Source: Vibrio cincinnatiensis
Lineage (GTDB): Bacteria; Pseudomonadota; Gammaproteobacteria; Enterobacterales; Vibrionaceae
NCBI RefSeq assembly: GCF_022113815.1
Contig: NZ_SGOM01000009.1
Location: forward strand, 62,001-126,000
Reading direction: 5' to 3'
Length of the DNA: 64,000 bases
Shown: positions 48,246 to 57,129 of the stretch, one piece after another
Numbering within the stretch: the stretch's first letter is position 1
How the letters are laid out: the number at the start of each line of letters is the position of its first letter
Made by a program: the position numbers and the translations under genes
Notes under the pieces: model-generated
Seen by the model: the letters and a program-made list of their open reading frames with translations, nothing else
What the model was told of the DNA's origin: nothing
Database searches by the model: none

Positions 48246-48577
48246 CGTGTTAATGCAAAATGGAGGAATTTTCGCCCTTGGTAAGTGAGTTCGCCTTGAT
48301 CTCCCGGGTTTAAGGCATGGAAATAGTGAGGGCCAACTTGGAACTCTCTTTTCGGGCCTAGTGCTCCTTTTTGAACATAGATCCAGTATTCTTGATTTTC
48401 TTGGTCTGGTAACGGGTGTGATATTTCGATGATTTGCTTGTCTAAAATTGTGACGATGGCTCGACGTTGTGGAGCTTTTTCACCTTGCATATGACGACGA
48501 AAAAATTGGCTAAATAGCCATAATCCGACAATGAGTAAACTGATTAAGCTAATCAATAGTAATAATAGTGGGGACAT
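48242..48577 (-). CDS. DUF2500 family membrane protein (YhhM-like)
   Basis: The 111 residues have one N-terminal membrane helix (SPLLLLLISLISLLIVGLWLF) and a small beta-rich domain that ends YQGRKFLHFALTR. This is the DUF2500 family, whose E. coli member YhhM lies beside yhhN-rsmD-ftsY, as here. The function is unknown. Confidence 0.85.
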   Translation of the reverse strand: MSPLLLLLISLISLLIVGLWLFSQFFRRHMQGEKAPQRRAIVTILDKQIIEISHPLPDQENQEYWIYVQKGALGPKREFQVGPHYFHALNPGDQGELTYQGRKFLHFALTR

Positions 48578-48796
48578 GGCTTACTCCAACTTGAAGGTTG
48601 TAGAAAATCGTTAGCCGTATCTTATGGGCAGTTTGCTGAAATAATCTGTATAAGTTGTCATTATATGACGATATTTTTCGGTTGATCTCACATTTCTCTG
48701 TTGATCTTAGGGTTTAATTGGCAAGAAAGTAGCACTTATCTTAATGGGTGGGTGAAAATACCTTAATAGCGTGAGTCGTTAAGCAAGGAGGCAGCA

Positions 48797-49174
48797 ATGT
48801 CAGAGATAGAACAAGTCGTATTACGAACGCGAAGACTAGAAACCTTGCTTCGTCAGCAATATCATGCCCAAGGAAAGGGATTACACCAACTGATCTCAAG
48901 CTGTGAAGAGCGGTTACCCCACGATATTATCGCAAAGTTAAGATACGTGGCGACTATTCGGAATAAAATTGTGCATGAAGATCATTACCACTTAGAAGAT
49001 AGGAAGGCATTTTTTAACGTGTGTTGTGAGTGCGAAAAAGTTCTGACGCCTCGCAGCAGCCGTTTTGTATGGCGAGCTGCCCTTACTTTGGTTGCGCTGA
49101 TGACATTAGCGGCAATGCTTTTTTATTATATTCATTGGGATGAAGTATCAAAGTACCTTCCTAATTCCCTGTAA
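48797..49174 (+). CDS. Membrane-anchored HEPN/DUF4145-like protein
   Basis: The 125 residues have a helical N-terminal domain (about 1-85) with IRNKIVHEDHYHLEDR. The RNKIVH element fits the R-x4-H motif of HEPN domains, and the context is like DUF4145. One C-terminal membrane segment follows (about 93-112, ALTLVALMTLAAMLFYYIH), so the domain faces the cytoplasm on a tail anchor. AAGGAGG precedes the ATG. No partner antitoxin gene adjoins it. The function is unknown; RNase activity is only a possibility. Confidence 0.72.
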   Translation: MSEIEQVVLRTRRLETLLRQQYHAQGKGLHQLISSCEERLPHDIIAKLRYVATIRNKIVHEDHYHLEDRKAFFNVCCECEKVLTPRSSRFVWRAALTLVALMTLAAMLFYYIHWDEVSKYLPNSL

Positions 49175-49220
49175 ATCTTGGGGAAGCATGACGGGTGAAT
49201 GAATCTGTCGATCGTGATAA

Positions 49221-49266
49221 TAAATAAACAAAAAAGGACGCTTTTGCGTCCTTTTTTGTTTATTTA
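49221..49266. terminator. Bidirectional terminator with 21-base stem
   Basis: TAAATAAACAAAAAAGGACG(C) at 49221-49241 is a perfect inverted repeat with 49246-49266 around TTTT. Six T on either side make it a strong terminator for both the rightward HEPN-like gene and the leftward small membrane gene. Confidence 0.9.
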
Positions 49267-49273
49267 CAGCAAA

Positions 49274-49354
49274 TTAGTAAAGTAACGGCAGTGTCATTAA
49301 GCCTACGATTACTGCAATCATTACCAATCCCTGTTTTTGAGATGAAGAAATCAT
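49274..49354 (-). CDS. 26-residue single-pass membrane protein
   Basis: A leftward frame of 26 codons and a TAA stop: a polar start MISSSQKQG, then a hydrophobic helix LVMIAVIVGLMTLPLLY. AGAGGAG lies about 7 bases before the ATG. A promoter (TTGATC 49423-49418, 17-base spacer, TTATTC 49400-49395, leftward) and the 21-base terminator just past the stop complete a transcription unit. It resembles in style the small stress-linked membrane proteins such as YnhF, but I do not recognise the family. Confidence 0.72.
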   Translation of the reverse strand: MISSSQKQGLVMIAVIVGLMTLPLLY

Positions 49355-49394
49355 AACACTGCTCCTCTGTTTGTTGTCTCATCCTGTTTTGTCA

Positions 49395-49423
49395 GAATAA
49401 CACTACTTTATCGCAGTGATCAA
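49395..49423 (-). promoter_or_regulatory. Probable promoter of the 26-residue membrane gene
   Basis: Leftward TTGATC (49423-49418) and TTATTC (49400-49395) are 17 bases apart, about 40 bases before the ATG. A second hint of control is the palindrome GGACTTAAGTCC at 49431-49442 just upstream of the -35. Confidence 0.5.
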
Positions 49424-49442
49424 GAGGATCGGACTTAAGTCC

Positions 49443-50088
49443 TTAAAAAATACATTTTGTAGTCGATAATTGTGAGGTTCTGCTAGAGTAAACTATTGAT
49501 TATGAGCTGTTTATCTCTTGTTCTTTTTGCGTAATTTCAATGCGGTTTTTATTTAACTGGTTGATTTTATTTGGTTTGTTTTGGTTAATTTAATGTTTAT
49601 AACTTGCCATTATTTGGGTTTTGACCAATGGCTTGGGTGGGTTGTCATTTTTTAGTAAATTCCCATTTTTTAAGAAAATAATCGTTGAATTTCATTCGAT
49701 CTCATTTTTATTTCTGGTCAGATCAGTTGGTTTTGTTTTTATTGTTGTTTTTATTTTTATTATTCGGTTATTTAGGTATGAGTATTTAAAATTACTACAA
49801 TATATTTTTAACTTATTGTTTTTTAAGTTTTATTTTTATTTTTATTTTTATTTTTATTGTGTTTTTCTTTGTTTTTGCCATTTTTTGTGTGTTTAAAACG
49901 GTGTTTTTAATGATTTTTCTTGTTTTTGCTCTGTTTTGATGGGGAGGTGGGTAAGATATGGTGTGGTGGGGGAATAAAGGAATAGGAGCGATGTAGATTC
50001 GCAATCCAGATCCAATTTTTGCAGTTCGTTTCTGGACTTCATCGGTGACAAGCCTACACTGGCGGCAGATTTCACAAGAGGTATCGGC
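49443..50088. other. T-rich non-coding stretch
   Basis: About 650 bases without a supported gene. From roughly 49550 to 49930 the top strand is strongly T-rich, with at least five tandem TTTTTA units at about 49828-49858. One 91-codon frame inside (49621-49896) encodes only Phe/Tyr/Leu low complexity. The final 100 bases lead into yhhN. Confidence 0.6.
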
Positions 50089-50709
50089 ATGTGGAGCTGG
50101 ATTTCTGTCGCCTTATCGGGGTTTATCAGCATTTCTGCGTTTGAAAACCATAAAATAAAGCAAGCGTTGTTGTTTAAAAATATGACTTCCGCATTATTGC
50201 TTATCATGCTTGTCGAGCGAGTTCCCACTTGGCCGACCCCGACAATTTGGGTGGCGCTGGGGCTGATGGTTACTATGTTTGCCGATAGCCTGCATCTACT
50301 CGATAAATGGCCAAAAGTCTGTTTTTTTGCATTTTTATCGGCGCAGCTTTGTTATAGCAAAGCATTTTGGATCCAGATCCCCGGAACTATCGTGTGGTGG
50401 CTACCCGCCCTGTTGTTGGCGACCAGTGTTGTGGCTTTTTTTCTATTATTACCTCAACTCGATACGTTGATCTTCCCTGTGACCATCATGGGGGGGGTTC
50501 TTGTTCAGTTAGCGTGGGCCTCTGGGGAAGTGTGGCTTAAGTTGCCTTCGTGGGGGTCATTAGTGGGTTTTTTGGGGAGCCTGATTCTTATCTTATCCGC
50601 TTTATTATTGGCGATTCATGATTATCGGCGTTCTTTACCTTATGGCCAGTATTGGATTTCGGGTAGCTATTGGTTGGCACAAGCTCTCATCGTGGCATCT
50701 GTACTTTAA
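50089..50709 (+). CDS. YhhN/lysoplasmalogenase-type membrane protein
   Basis: The 206 residues contain about seven or eight hydrophobic segments and an early NHKIKQALLFKNMTSALLL, the conserved K-P-x-T-like region of YhhN proteins. MFADSLHLLDKWPK also fits the family, here in place of the usual G-D motif. Family members cleave vinyl-ether lysolipids; activity is inferred. GAGG precedes the ATG. E. coli yhhN also adjoins rsmD. Confidence 0.8.
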   Translation: MWSWISVALSGFISISAFENHKIKQALLFKNMTSALLLIMLVERVPTWPTPTIWVALGLMVTMFADSLHLLDKWPKVCFFAFLSAQLCYSKAFWIQIPGTIVWWLPALLLATSVVAFFLLLPQLDTLIFPVTIMGGVLVQLAWASGEVWLKLPSWGSLVGFLGSLILILSALLLAIHDYRRSLPYGQYWISGSYWLAQALIVASVL

Positions 50710-50719
50710 CCTTTGTTTA

Positions 50720-50748
50720 CCCAATCACACTTTATCTTGGTGATTGGG
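50720..50748. terminator. Hairpin between convergent yhhN and rsmD
   Basis: CCCAATCAC at 50720-50728 pairs with GTGATTGGG at 50740-50748. Tails are not strongly T-rich. Confidence 0.55.
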
Positions 50749-50768
50749 CGTGTATTTTGCTTTCAGCT

Positions 50769-51368
50769 TTATCTCGTGTTACGGATAAAAAGGCGGTAAC
50801 AGACTTGTCCTGCAATCTTCTCTCTATGTAATTGCCAAGATTCGGGGAAGGTCGTCAGCATTAACTCTTTTTCACTTTCGACGTAAATGAGCGCCTGTTC
50901 GGCTAACCAACCTTTCTCTTCTAGCAAGGCGATAGTTTGCTCCAGTAATCCCTGACGAAAAGGAGGGTCAATAAAGACAATGTCAAAAGGGTGTCCGTTT
51001 TGTTGAAGATAGGCGACCGCATCGGTATTAATGGCATGAATATTGGTTGCCTTTAAGGTTGCGATGTTGTGGTTGAGCTGGGCATAAGCGGTTGGATTTA
51101 ACTCCAGCATGGTGACTTGCTCGGCTTGTCGAGAGGCACATTCGAAGCCTAGCCCTCCAGAGCCTGCAAAAATATCCAGACAGCTTGCATGAGCAATATC
51201 CTGTGCTAACCAGTTAAACAAGGTTTCCTTTACCCGATCCGTGGTTGGGCGGAGCCCTTGGGCATCATGAACGGGGAGTTTCCGTCCCCGCCAAAGGCCA
51301 CTAATAATACGAACATGGCCGCTTGGTGAGCGTTTTTGTGATAGGGTTTGCTGGCGAGGTTTTCGCAT
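50769..51368 (-). CDS. rsmD: 16S rRNA (guanine-966-N2)-methyltransferase
   Basis: RsmD methylates G966 of 16S rRNA. From ATG 51368 it has 199 residues, close to E. coli (198). Motifs: VRIISGLWRGRKLPV, LRPTTDRVKETLFNWL, SAM loop CLDIFAGSGGLGFEC and catalytic FDIVFIDPPFRQG. A longer frame reaching 51476 adds 36 non-homologous residues and is rejected. It is divergent from ftsY. Confidence 0.95.
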   Translation of the reverse strand: MRKPRQQTLSQKRSPSGHVRIISGLWRGRKLPVHDAQGLRPTTDRVKETLFNWLAQDIAHASCLDIFAGSGGLGFECASRQAEQVTMLELNPTAYAQLNHNIATLKATNIHAINTDAVAYLQQNGHPFDIVFIDPPFRQGLLEQTIALLEEKGWLAEQALIYVESEKELMLTTFPESWQLHREKIAGQVCYRLFIRNTR

Positions 51369-51570
51369 AGATTTTTTGACCGCTAAATAAGTGTTATTAT
51401 AGCCAATCTGCTGGTTTCTTAGCGAAAAGCAGAAAGCAGGATTAAATAGAGTGACAAAGTCTACCAAGTGAAGCAAAAAATTTTCACTGCTTTGTCATTT
51501 TTCTTTCTCTGGCCCGCAATAATTCGGTTAGAGAAACATTATCGCTTAGTCAGACTCAGGATATTCCCAA

Positions 51571-52734
51571 ATGACGGAAAAAAAGAAGCGTGGCTTATTG
51601 TCATGGCTCGGTTTTGGTGATGAACAGCCGAATCAGAATGTATCAACCCCATCAGAAACAGAAGCGACATCGCCCAGCGAATTGACCGAAGAGCCGTTGC
51701 CTACCGAGGTTGAAAGTGGTGAAAGGGAAGAACAAACTCTATTAGCCGAAGCCGAAGCCGAAGCCGAAGCCGAAGCGCCAACTCCACGTGTTCAAGAACA
51801 AGAAAAACCAACAGAAAGCTTCTTTGTGCGCTTAAAGCGTAGCCTTAGCCGGACGAAAACCAACATTGGTTCTGGTTTTTTTGGGTTGTTTAAGGGCAAA
51901 ACCATTGATGGCGATCTGTTTGAGGAGTTAGAAGAGCAACTCTTGATGGCCGATGTTGGGATGGAAACCACCCTAAAAATCATTGCCAATTTGACAGAAA
52001 AAGCAACGCGTCAGCAATTACGGGATGGTGAAGCACTTTATGCATTACTTAAGCAAGAAATGGCTGAGATTCTGACACAAGTCGATCAACCTTTGGTGAT
52101 CGATAAGCAAGCAACACCGTATGTCATCTTGATGGTTGGCGTGAATGGTGTCGGAAAAACGACAACCATTGGTAAACTGGCGAAACAGTTCCAAGCTCAA
52201 GGCAAGAAAGTCATGTTAGCGGCTGGGGATACCTTCCGGGCAGCCGCTGTGGAACAACTGCAAGTGTGGGGCGAACGCAACCAAGTGCCTGTGATTGCTC
52301 AACATACAGGAGCGGATAGTGCTTCTGTGATTTATGATGCCATCGAAGCGGCAAAAGCTCGTGGTGTTGATGTGGTGATCGCAGATACTGCAGGGCGTTT
52401 ACAAAATAAAGCAAACTTGATGGAAGAGCTGAAAAAAATTGTCCGAGTCATGAAGAAGATCGATCCTCAAGCACCGCATGAAATCATGCTGACATTAGAT
52501 GCAGGGACTGGGCAGAATGCGATTAGCCAAGCGAAGCTCTTCAGTGAAGCAGCCCCATTAACAGGTATCACTCTGACTAAATTAGATGGAACGGCAAAAG
52601 GTGGTGTGATCTTTGCTATTGCCGATCAATTCACGATTCCTATCCGTTATATCGGTGTTGGGGAAGGGATAGATGATTTACGCCCATTCTCAACCCAAGA
52701 ATTTATTGATGCTTTATTTAGTCGAGATGAATAA
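51571..52734 (+). CDS. ftsY: Signal recognition particle receptor FtsY
   Basis: FtsY docks ribosome-SRP complexes at the inner membrane. The 387 residues have an acidic A domain (about 20-80) with a five-fold Ala-Glu run encoded by a GCCGAA tandem repeat, then the NG GTPase: VGVNGVGKTTTIGKLA (G1), DTFRAAAVEQL, DTAGRLQNKANL (G3), LTKLDGTAKGG (G4) and IGVGEGIDDLRPF. First gene of ftsY-ftsE-ftsX. Confidence 0.97.
   Translation: MTEKKKRGLLSWLGFGDEQPNQNVSTPSETEATSPSELTEEPLPTEVESGEREEQTLLAEAEAEAEAEAPTPRVQEQEKPTESFFVRLKRSLSRTKTNIGSGFFGLFKGKTIDGDLFEELEEQLLMADVGMETTLKIIANLTEKATRQQLRDGEALYALLKQEMAEILTQVDQPLVIDKQATPYVILMVGVNGVGKTTTIGKLAKQFQAQGKKVMLAAGDTFRAAAVEQLQVWGERNQVPVIAQHTGADSASVIYDAIEAAKARGVDVVIADTAGRLQNKANLMEELKKIVRVMKKIDPQAPHEIMLTLDAGTGQNAISQAKLFSEAAPLTGITLTKLDGTAKGGVIFAIADQFTIPIRYIGVGEGIDDLRPFSTQEFIDALFSRDE
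51745..51774 (+). repeat. GCCGAA tandem repeat in ftsY
   Basis: Five exact copies of GCCGAA, in frame, encode Ala-Glu repeats in the FtsY A domain. Copy-number change would add or remove two residues per unit without a frameshift. Confidence 0.9.
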
Positions 52735-52822
52735 TACGCAGCGAGAATTTTAGCAGTAACTTTAACCTTAGCATGCGAGCAATCACGATGATGTTCTCAT
52801 GTGCTTAATAGGGGAATAACGG

Positions 52823-53497
52823 GTGATTAAGTTTCAACAAGTCAGTAAAGCCTATCGAGGTGGTCGCCAAGCGCTTCAGAAAGTTGATTTTCATTTGCGT
52901 CGAGGAGAAATGGCTTTTTTAGGTGGCCATTCAGGCGCAGGGAAAAGTACCTTACTGAAATTGATTTGTGCAATTGAGCGGCCAACCGATGGTAAAGTCA
53001 GCTTTAATGGGCACGATATCACCCGTATTCCGAATAAAGACATTCCCTTCCTACGGCGTAATATTGGTATTGTTTTTCAAGATCATCGACTGCTGATGGA
53101 TCGTTCAGTTTTTGATAATGTGGCACTTCCGATGCGCATTGAATCTATCTCAGAGCAAGATGTGAAACGGCGCGTCTCTGCGGCTTTAGATAAAACCGGT
53201 TTACTCGATAAAGCTCGCTGCTTACCCAGCCAGTTATCAGGTGGAGAACAGCAACGTGTGGGGATTGCCCGAGCGGTAGTTAACCGACCAACCTTATTGC
53301 TGGCTGATGAGCCGACCGGAAACTTAGATCCTGAGTTATCGAATCGTATTTTACGTTTATTTGAAGAATTTAATCGAGCTGGCGTGACCATTTTACTCGC
53401 CACTCATGATATTAATTTGGTGCACTCTCGTCCCCAGTACCGCCATATGGAACTCAACCAAGGTTTTTTGAGTGAGGTAGAAGAATATGGCCTCTAA
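52823..53497 (+). CDS. ftsE: Cell division ATP-binding protein FtsE
   Basis: FtsE with FtsX drives septal peptidoglycan hydrolases through EnvC-type partners. The 224 residues show Walker [15 protein letters not shown]-loop VFQDHRLLMDRS, signature LSGGEQQRVGIAR, Walker B LLADEPTGNLDPE and the switch His in LATHDINLV. Start GTG with AGGGGAA upstream. It overlaps ftsX by 11 bases. Confidence 0.97.
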   Translation: MIKFQQVSKAYRGGRQALQKVDFHLRRGEMAFLGGHSGAGKSTLLKLICAIERPTDGKVSFNGHDITRIPNKDIPFLRRNIGIVFQDHRLLMDRSVFDNVALPMRIESISEQDVKRRVSAALDKTGLLDKARCLPSQLSGGEQQRVGIARAVVNRPTLLLADEPTGNLDPELSNRILRLFEEFNRAGVTILLATHDINLVHSRPQYRHMELNQGFLSEVEEYGL

Positions 53498-54461
53498 AAT
53501 AAAAATGAGTAAAGCTAAAGCGAGTAAGCCGCGTGGGCAACAGAGAGCACAGCGAGACTCGTTTTTTTCTATTCATGTAAAACAGTCCAAAGCTGCTTTT
53601 TCGGCATTATGGCAACGCCCACTAGGAAATATTTTAACCTTAGCGGTGATCTCGATGGCATTGGCTCTACCTGCCAGCTTGTACTTACTGACCAAAAACA
53701 TCGCTTCCGTGGCGGTAAATGTAGCAAGTCCATCACAAATCAACCTGTACATTCAAGAAGGAACGCCTGAGCCTCGAATTATGGTGTTGAAAGACCTAAT
53801 TGAAAGTCGTCGTGAAGTGGCAACGGTTGAGTATATTTCGCCCCAACAAGGGCTGGCTGAGCTCAGCCAATACGCCGGTTTTGATCAAGCAATCAGCTTA
53901 TTGGATGAATACGCTTTACCTGCCGTATTGGTTATCTCACCGAGCGTTGATGATAATCAGCTTATCAAGCAGCTTGCTCAAACTTTGCGGCAGGAGGAGA
54001 ACGTCACAGATGTTCGTTTAGATGAAGACTGGCTCGCTCGCTTGGATGCGATTCGACATCTTGCCATCATTGTGGTCGTCAGCCTTTCATTATTAATGTT
54101 TTCATCGGTTTTTCTTATTGTCGGCAATACCTTGCGTTTTAATGTGCAAGCCAATAAAGATGAAATTCAAACCATGAAGTTGATCGGTGCAACCGACAGC
54201 TATATTTTGCGGCCTTATCTCTATTCTGGAATGTGGTTAGGCCTATTGGGGTCATTATCTGCATGGTTAATGACCGCTTTAATTACCGTTGTACTCAATG
54301 GGGCTGTTGCTGAATTAGCCGCTTTGTATGATAGCCGCTTCCGGTTAATTGGCTTAAATTGGGATGAGTCATTACTGTTATTGATGCTAGGCACTTTTTT
54401 AGGATGTATTGCTGCACACCTTTCTGCGAAACGGCATTTAAAAGAAATTGAACCTGTTTAA
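53487..54461 (+). CDS. ftsX: Cell division protein FtsX
   Basis: FtsX is the membrane partner of FtsE. The 324 residues have a basic N-terminal tail, a first membrane helix (NILTLAVISMALALPASLYLL), a periplasmic loop (about 75-195) and three further helices with LMFSSVFLIVGNTLRFNVQANKDEIQTMKLIGATD between, given here as its halves LMFSSVFLIVGN and DEIQTMKLIGA. The Q-x-M-K-x-I-G-A block is the family signature. Confidence 0.96.
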   Translation: MASKIKMSKAKASKPRGQQRAQRDSFFSIHVKQSKAAFSALWQRPLGNILTLAVISMALALPASLYLLTKNIASVAVNVASPSQINLYIQEGTPEPRIMVLKDLIESRREVATVEYISPQQGLAELSQYAGFDQAISLLDEYALPAVLVISPSVDDNQLIKQLAQTLRQEENVTDVRLDEDWLARLDAIRHLAIIVVVSLSLLMFSSVFLIVGNTLRFNVQANKDEIQTMKLIGATDSYILRPYLYSGMWLGLLGSLSAWLMTALITVVLNGAVAELAALYDSRFRLIGLNWDESLLLLMLGTFLGCIAAHLSAKRHLKEIEPV

Positions 54462-54670
54462 ATGGATAGGGTCTACTTATAGCAGTAAAAATACTTGCTA
54501 TGTGCGTGTCTGCCATTTTTATTGAATGGAGAGAGGCTTACAGAAGTTGAGTGTTTTTTCTTGAGTGTGACTTGCAAATGATCGGTAATCAACACTTGAA
54601 ACCTGTTCATTTTGAGTTCAAGATTGATAGGTTAAAAATAACTCCAGATCAGAGATTGATGAGGATTTGA

Positions 54671-55528
54671 ATGACTAACCAAGCGTATCCAATGGCTCTC
54701 GTTTCACAAGATAGCTTAGATAGCTACATCCGTTCAGTAAACAGCTACCCAATGCTGAGTGCTGAAGAGGAGCGTGAACTGGCTGAGCGATTACATTACT
54801 CAGGTGATCTTGAAGCGGCGAAAACACTGATTTTATCGCACCTTCGATTTGTTGTTCATGTTGCTCGTGGTTATTCCGGTTATGGTTTGCCAATGGCTGA
54901 CTTGGTCCAAGAGGGCAATATCGGTTTGATGAAGGCGGTAAAACGTTTCAATCCAGAAGTTGGCGTTCGATTAGTTTCTTTCGCAGTTCACTGGATTAAA
55001 GCTGAAATCCATGAATATGTACTACGTAACTGGCGTATCGTAAAAATTGCGACGACGAAAGCACAACGTAAACTGTTCTTTAACCTACGTAAGTCGAAAA
55101 AACGCTTAGGTTGGTTTAACAATGGTGAAGTGGAAACCGTAGCCCGAGAGCTAGGCGTTGAACCGTCAGACGTTCGTGAAATGGAATCTCGTTTAGCGGC
55201 TCAAGATGCAACGTTTGAATTTTCAGCTGAAGATGATGATAACCCGAATGCTTATACTGCACCGATGCTGTATTTAGAAGATAAGCAGTCGGATATCGCT
55301 GAAAATATTGAAGCCCAAAACTGGGAAAATCATACGAATCAGCGTTTGAGTTTTGCTCTGGCGAGTCTAGATGAACGAAGCCAACATATTGTACGTTCTC
55401 GTTGGCTAGATGATCAAAAAGCAACCTTACAAGAGCTTGCAGATCAATACCAAGTTTCTGCTGAACGTATTCGTCAGCTAGAGAAAAATGCGATGAAAAA
55501 ACTCAAAGAAGCGGTAGGCGAGTTTTAG
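54671..55528 (+). CDS. rpoH: RNA polymerase sigma-32 factor
   Basis: RpoH directs heat-shock transcription. The 285 residues (E. coli 284) show region 2 ([41 protein letters not shown] split as [12 protein letters not shown] and EYVLRNWR), the RpoH box [10 protein letters not shown] at 132-141 used in chaperone control, and region 4 ([19 protein letters not shown]). The 209 bases after ftsX hold its promoters, which I could not assign to specific sigma factors. Confidence 0.97.
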   Translation: MTNQAYPMALVSQDSLDSYIRSVNSYPMLSAEEERELAERLHYSGDLEAAKTLILSHLRFVVHVARGYSGYGLPMADLVQEGNIGLMKAVKRFNPEVGVRLVSFAVHWIKAEIHEYVLRNWRIVKIATTKAQRKLFFNLRKSKKRLGWFNNGEVETVARELGVEPSDVREMESRLAAQDATFEFSAEDDDNPNAYTAPMLYLEDKQSDIAENIEAQNWENHTNQRLSFALASLDERSQHIVRSRWLDDQKATLQELADQYQVSAERIRQLEKNAMKKLKEAVGEF

Positions 55529-55559
55529 TTTAAGCGTTTCGCAGTATCATCTTCATAAA

Positions 55560-55590
55560 GCCGGGATCGAGAGATCTCGGCTTTTTTATT
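55560..55590 (+). terminator. rpoH terminator
   Basis: AGCCGGGATC pairs with GATCTCGGCT (one G-T wobble) around GAGA, followed by six T. Confidence 0.85.
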
Positions 55591-55627
55591 ACTCGATCCT
55601 AAAGCAAGATCGTGAGGTGAAATTTTC

Positions 55628-55843
55628 TGTGGATAACTCTGTGACAAAATTATTTGCTAACTGTCATCAATAGGGGTAAATAAAGGGCTGAACGCTGTTT
55701 TTTATTTGGGGATATGTTTTTGTTACTCACAGTAAAGTAAAGATCATTACAAGATGTTGTGGATCGAATTTTCTCAATACACCTTATCAACGCAATCCAC
55801 AGAATTATCCACAGTTGGTGGAAAAGCGATCAGTGGTGGATAA
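55628..55843. promoter_or_regulatory. DnaA-box cluster between rpoH and glpE
   Basis: Within 216 bases are two perfect DnaA boxes, TGTGGATAA at 55628-55636 and TTATCCACA at 55805-55813, and a one-mismatch box GGTGGATAA at 55835-55843. Weaker 7-of-9 matches lie at 55758-55766 and 55793-55801. This fills most of the 395-base gap and nothing else in it looks coding. Confidence 0.65.
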
Positions 55844-55923
55844 CCTTAATCTCTCTGTGTACTTGTTACATGTGAGTTAGGTTACAATGTGCGCTATAAA
55901 ACAAAGGCTCAACGAGAAAAATT

Positions 55924-56244
55924 ATGGACCAATTTCAACATATTGATGTGATGGGTGCGCAGCGATTACTGGAGCAGTTAACGGTAAGACTTGTGGATAT
56001 CCGTGATCCGCAATCTTTTGCGCTCGCTCATCCACCGCAGGCATTTCATTTGACGAACGATTCAATGATCAATTTCATGAATGAAACGGATTTTGAACAA
56101 CCTGTTTTGGTGCTTTGTTACCATGGAGTGAGCAGTCAAGGCGCTGCACAATACTTGGTTAACCAAGGTTTCGAACAGGTGTATAGTATTGATGGCGGTT
56201 TTGAAGCTTGGCAACGGGCCGGTTTACCGATAGAAACGAGTTAA
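55924..56244 (+). CDS. glpE: Thiosulfate sulfurtransferase GlpE
   Basis: GlpE is a single-domain rhodanese of 106 residues (E. coli 108) that moves sulfane sulfur to cyanide or thioredoxin. The active-site loop is CYHGVSSQG with catalytic Cys65; [11 protein letters not shown] and [11 protein letters not shown] are the other family blocks. It precedes glpG by six bases. Confidence 0.95.
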   Translation: MDQFQHIDVMGAQRLLEQLTVRLVDIRDPQSFALAHPPQAFHLTNDSMINFMNETDFEQPVLVLCYHGVSSQGAAQYLVNQGFEQVYSIDGGFEAWQRAGLPIETS

Positions 56245-56250
56245 TCTACG

Positions 56251-57099
56251 ATGATAAAATTGATCACCCTGAATAATCCCCGTATGGCACAGTCTTTTAT
56301 TGATTACATGGCTTCACGGCAGATTGATGTAGAGATGAAGCTCGAAGAGGGGGATCAATTTTCTTTATGGTTGGTGGAGGAGCAGCATTGGGCGGAAGTT
56401 GAAAGTGAATTAAAGCAATTTTTACATTCTCCTCAAGATAGAAAGTATCAAGCCGCCTCTTGGCTTGTCGCAGAGACGCGACGACCTCAATTTTCTTACA
56501 CCTCTCCTAGCCTTGTTTCATTAATTAAAGCTAAAGCCGGCCCAGTTACCTTATTTGTGATGCTGGTTTGTAGCATTATTTTCATTTTTCAGCAGTTCGG
56601 GCTCGCTCAACAGGTTTTTTCTGCTTTACATTTTCCTGCCTTTGTCGGGCAACAATGGCAGTTATGGCGTTGGTTTAGTCACGCTTTGCTGCATTTCTCT
56701 GTTTTACACATCGCCTTTAACTTACTGTGGTGGTGGCAGTTGGGAGGGGATATTGAAACTCGACTGGGAAGTGGAAAGATTCTCCAACTCTTTTTGATCT
56801 CTGCGGCTTTATCTGGTGCTGGACAATACTGGGTGGAAGGCGCGAATTTTGGCGGCTTGTCTGGGGTTGTGTATGCGTTGGTCGGCTATTTGTGGATTCT
56901 AGGCTGGCGAGCTCCAGAGCTTGGATTAAGTATGCCTAAACCTTTAATCGCTTTTATGTTGGTTTGGTTGATATTGGGATTTGTGCAACCTTTTATGGCG
57001 ATTGCCAATAGTGCGCATCTTGCTGGGCTGGTGAGTGGTGTCTTGTTAGGGGTGTTAGATATCGAACGATTGAGAAAGTCTCATCAAAAGCATCAGTAG
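56251..57099 (+). CDS. glpG: Rhomboid serine protease GlpG
   Basis: GlpG cleaves transmembrane segments within the membrane. The 282 residues (E. coli 276) have a cytoplasmic N-domain (about 1-70) and six membrane helices. The catalytic dyad is Ser204 in GGLSGVVYAL and His256 in NSAHLAGLVSG; the HxxxN oxyanion element appears in LHIAFNLLWWW. No glpR follows, unlike E. coli. Confidence 0.96.
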   Translation: MIKLITLNNPRMAQSFIDYMASRQIDVEMKLEEGDQFSLWLVEEQHWAEVESELKQFLHSPQDRKYQAASWLVAETRRPQFSYTSPSLVSLIKAKAGPVTLFVMLVCSIIFIFQQFGLAQQVFSALHFPAFVGQQWQLWRWFSHALLHFSVLHIAFNLLWWWQLGGDIETRLGSGKILQLFLISAALSGAGQYWVEGANFGGLSGVVYALVGYLWILGWRAPELGLSMPKPLIAFMLVWLILGFVQPFMAIANSAHLAGLVSGVLLGVLDIERLRKSHQKHQ

Positions 57100-57113
57100 C
57101 CTGCTTTTGATGA
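57081..57113. terminator. Hairpin at the end of glpG
   Basis: TCATCAAAAGC (57081-57091) pairs perfectly with GCTTTTGATGA (57103-57113). It includes the glpG stop codon and faces the convergent FliL-like gene. No long T-run follows. Confidence 0.55.
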
Positions 57114-57129
57114 GTGAGTGTGCTTGAGT

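Noticed and set aside
49621..49896. 91-codon rightward frame rich in Phe and Tyr
   Set aside because: It is a by-product of the T-rich repeat tract, with no ribosome site and low-complexity sequence.
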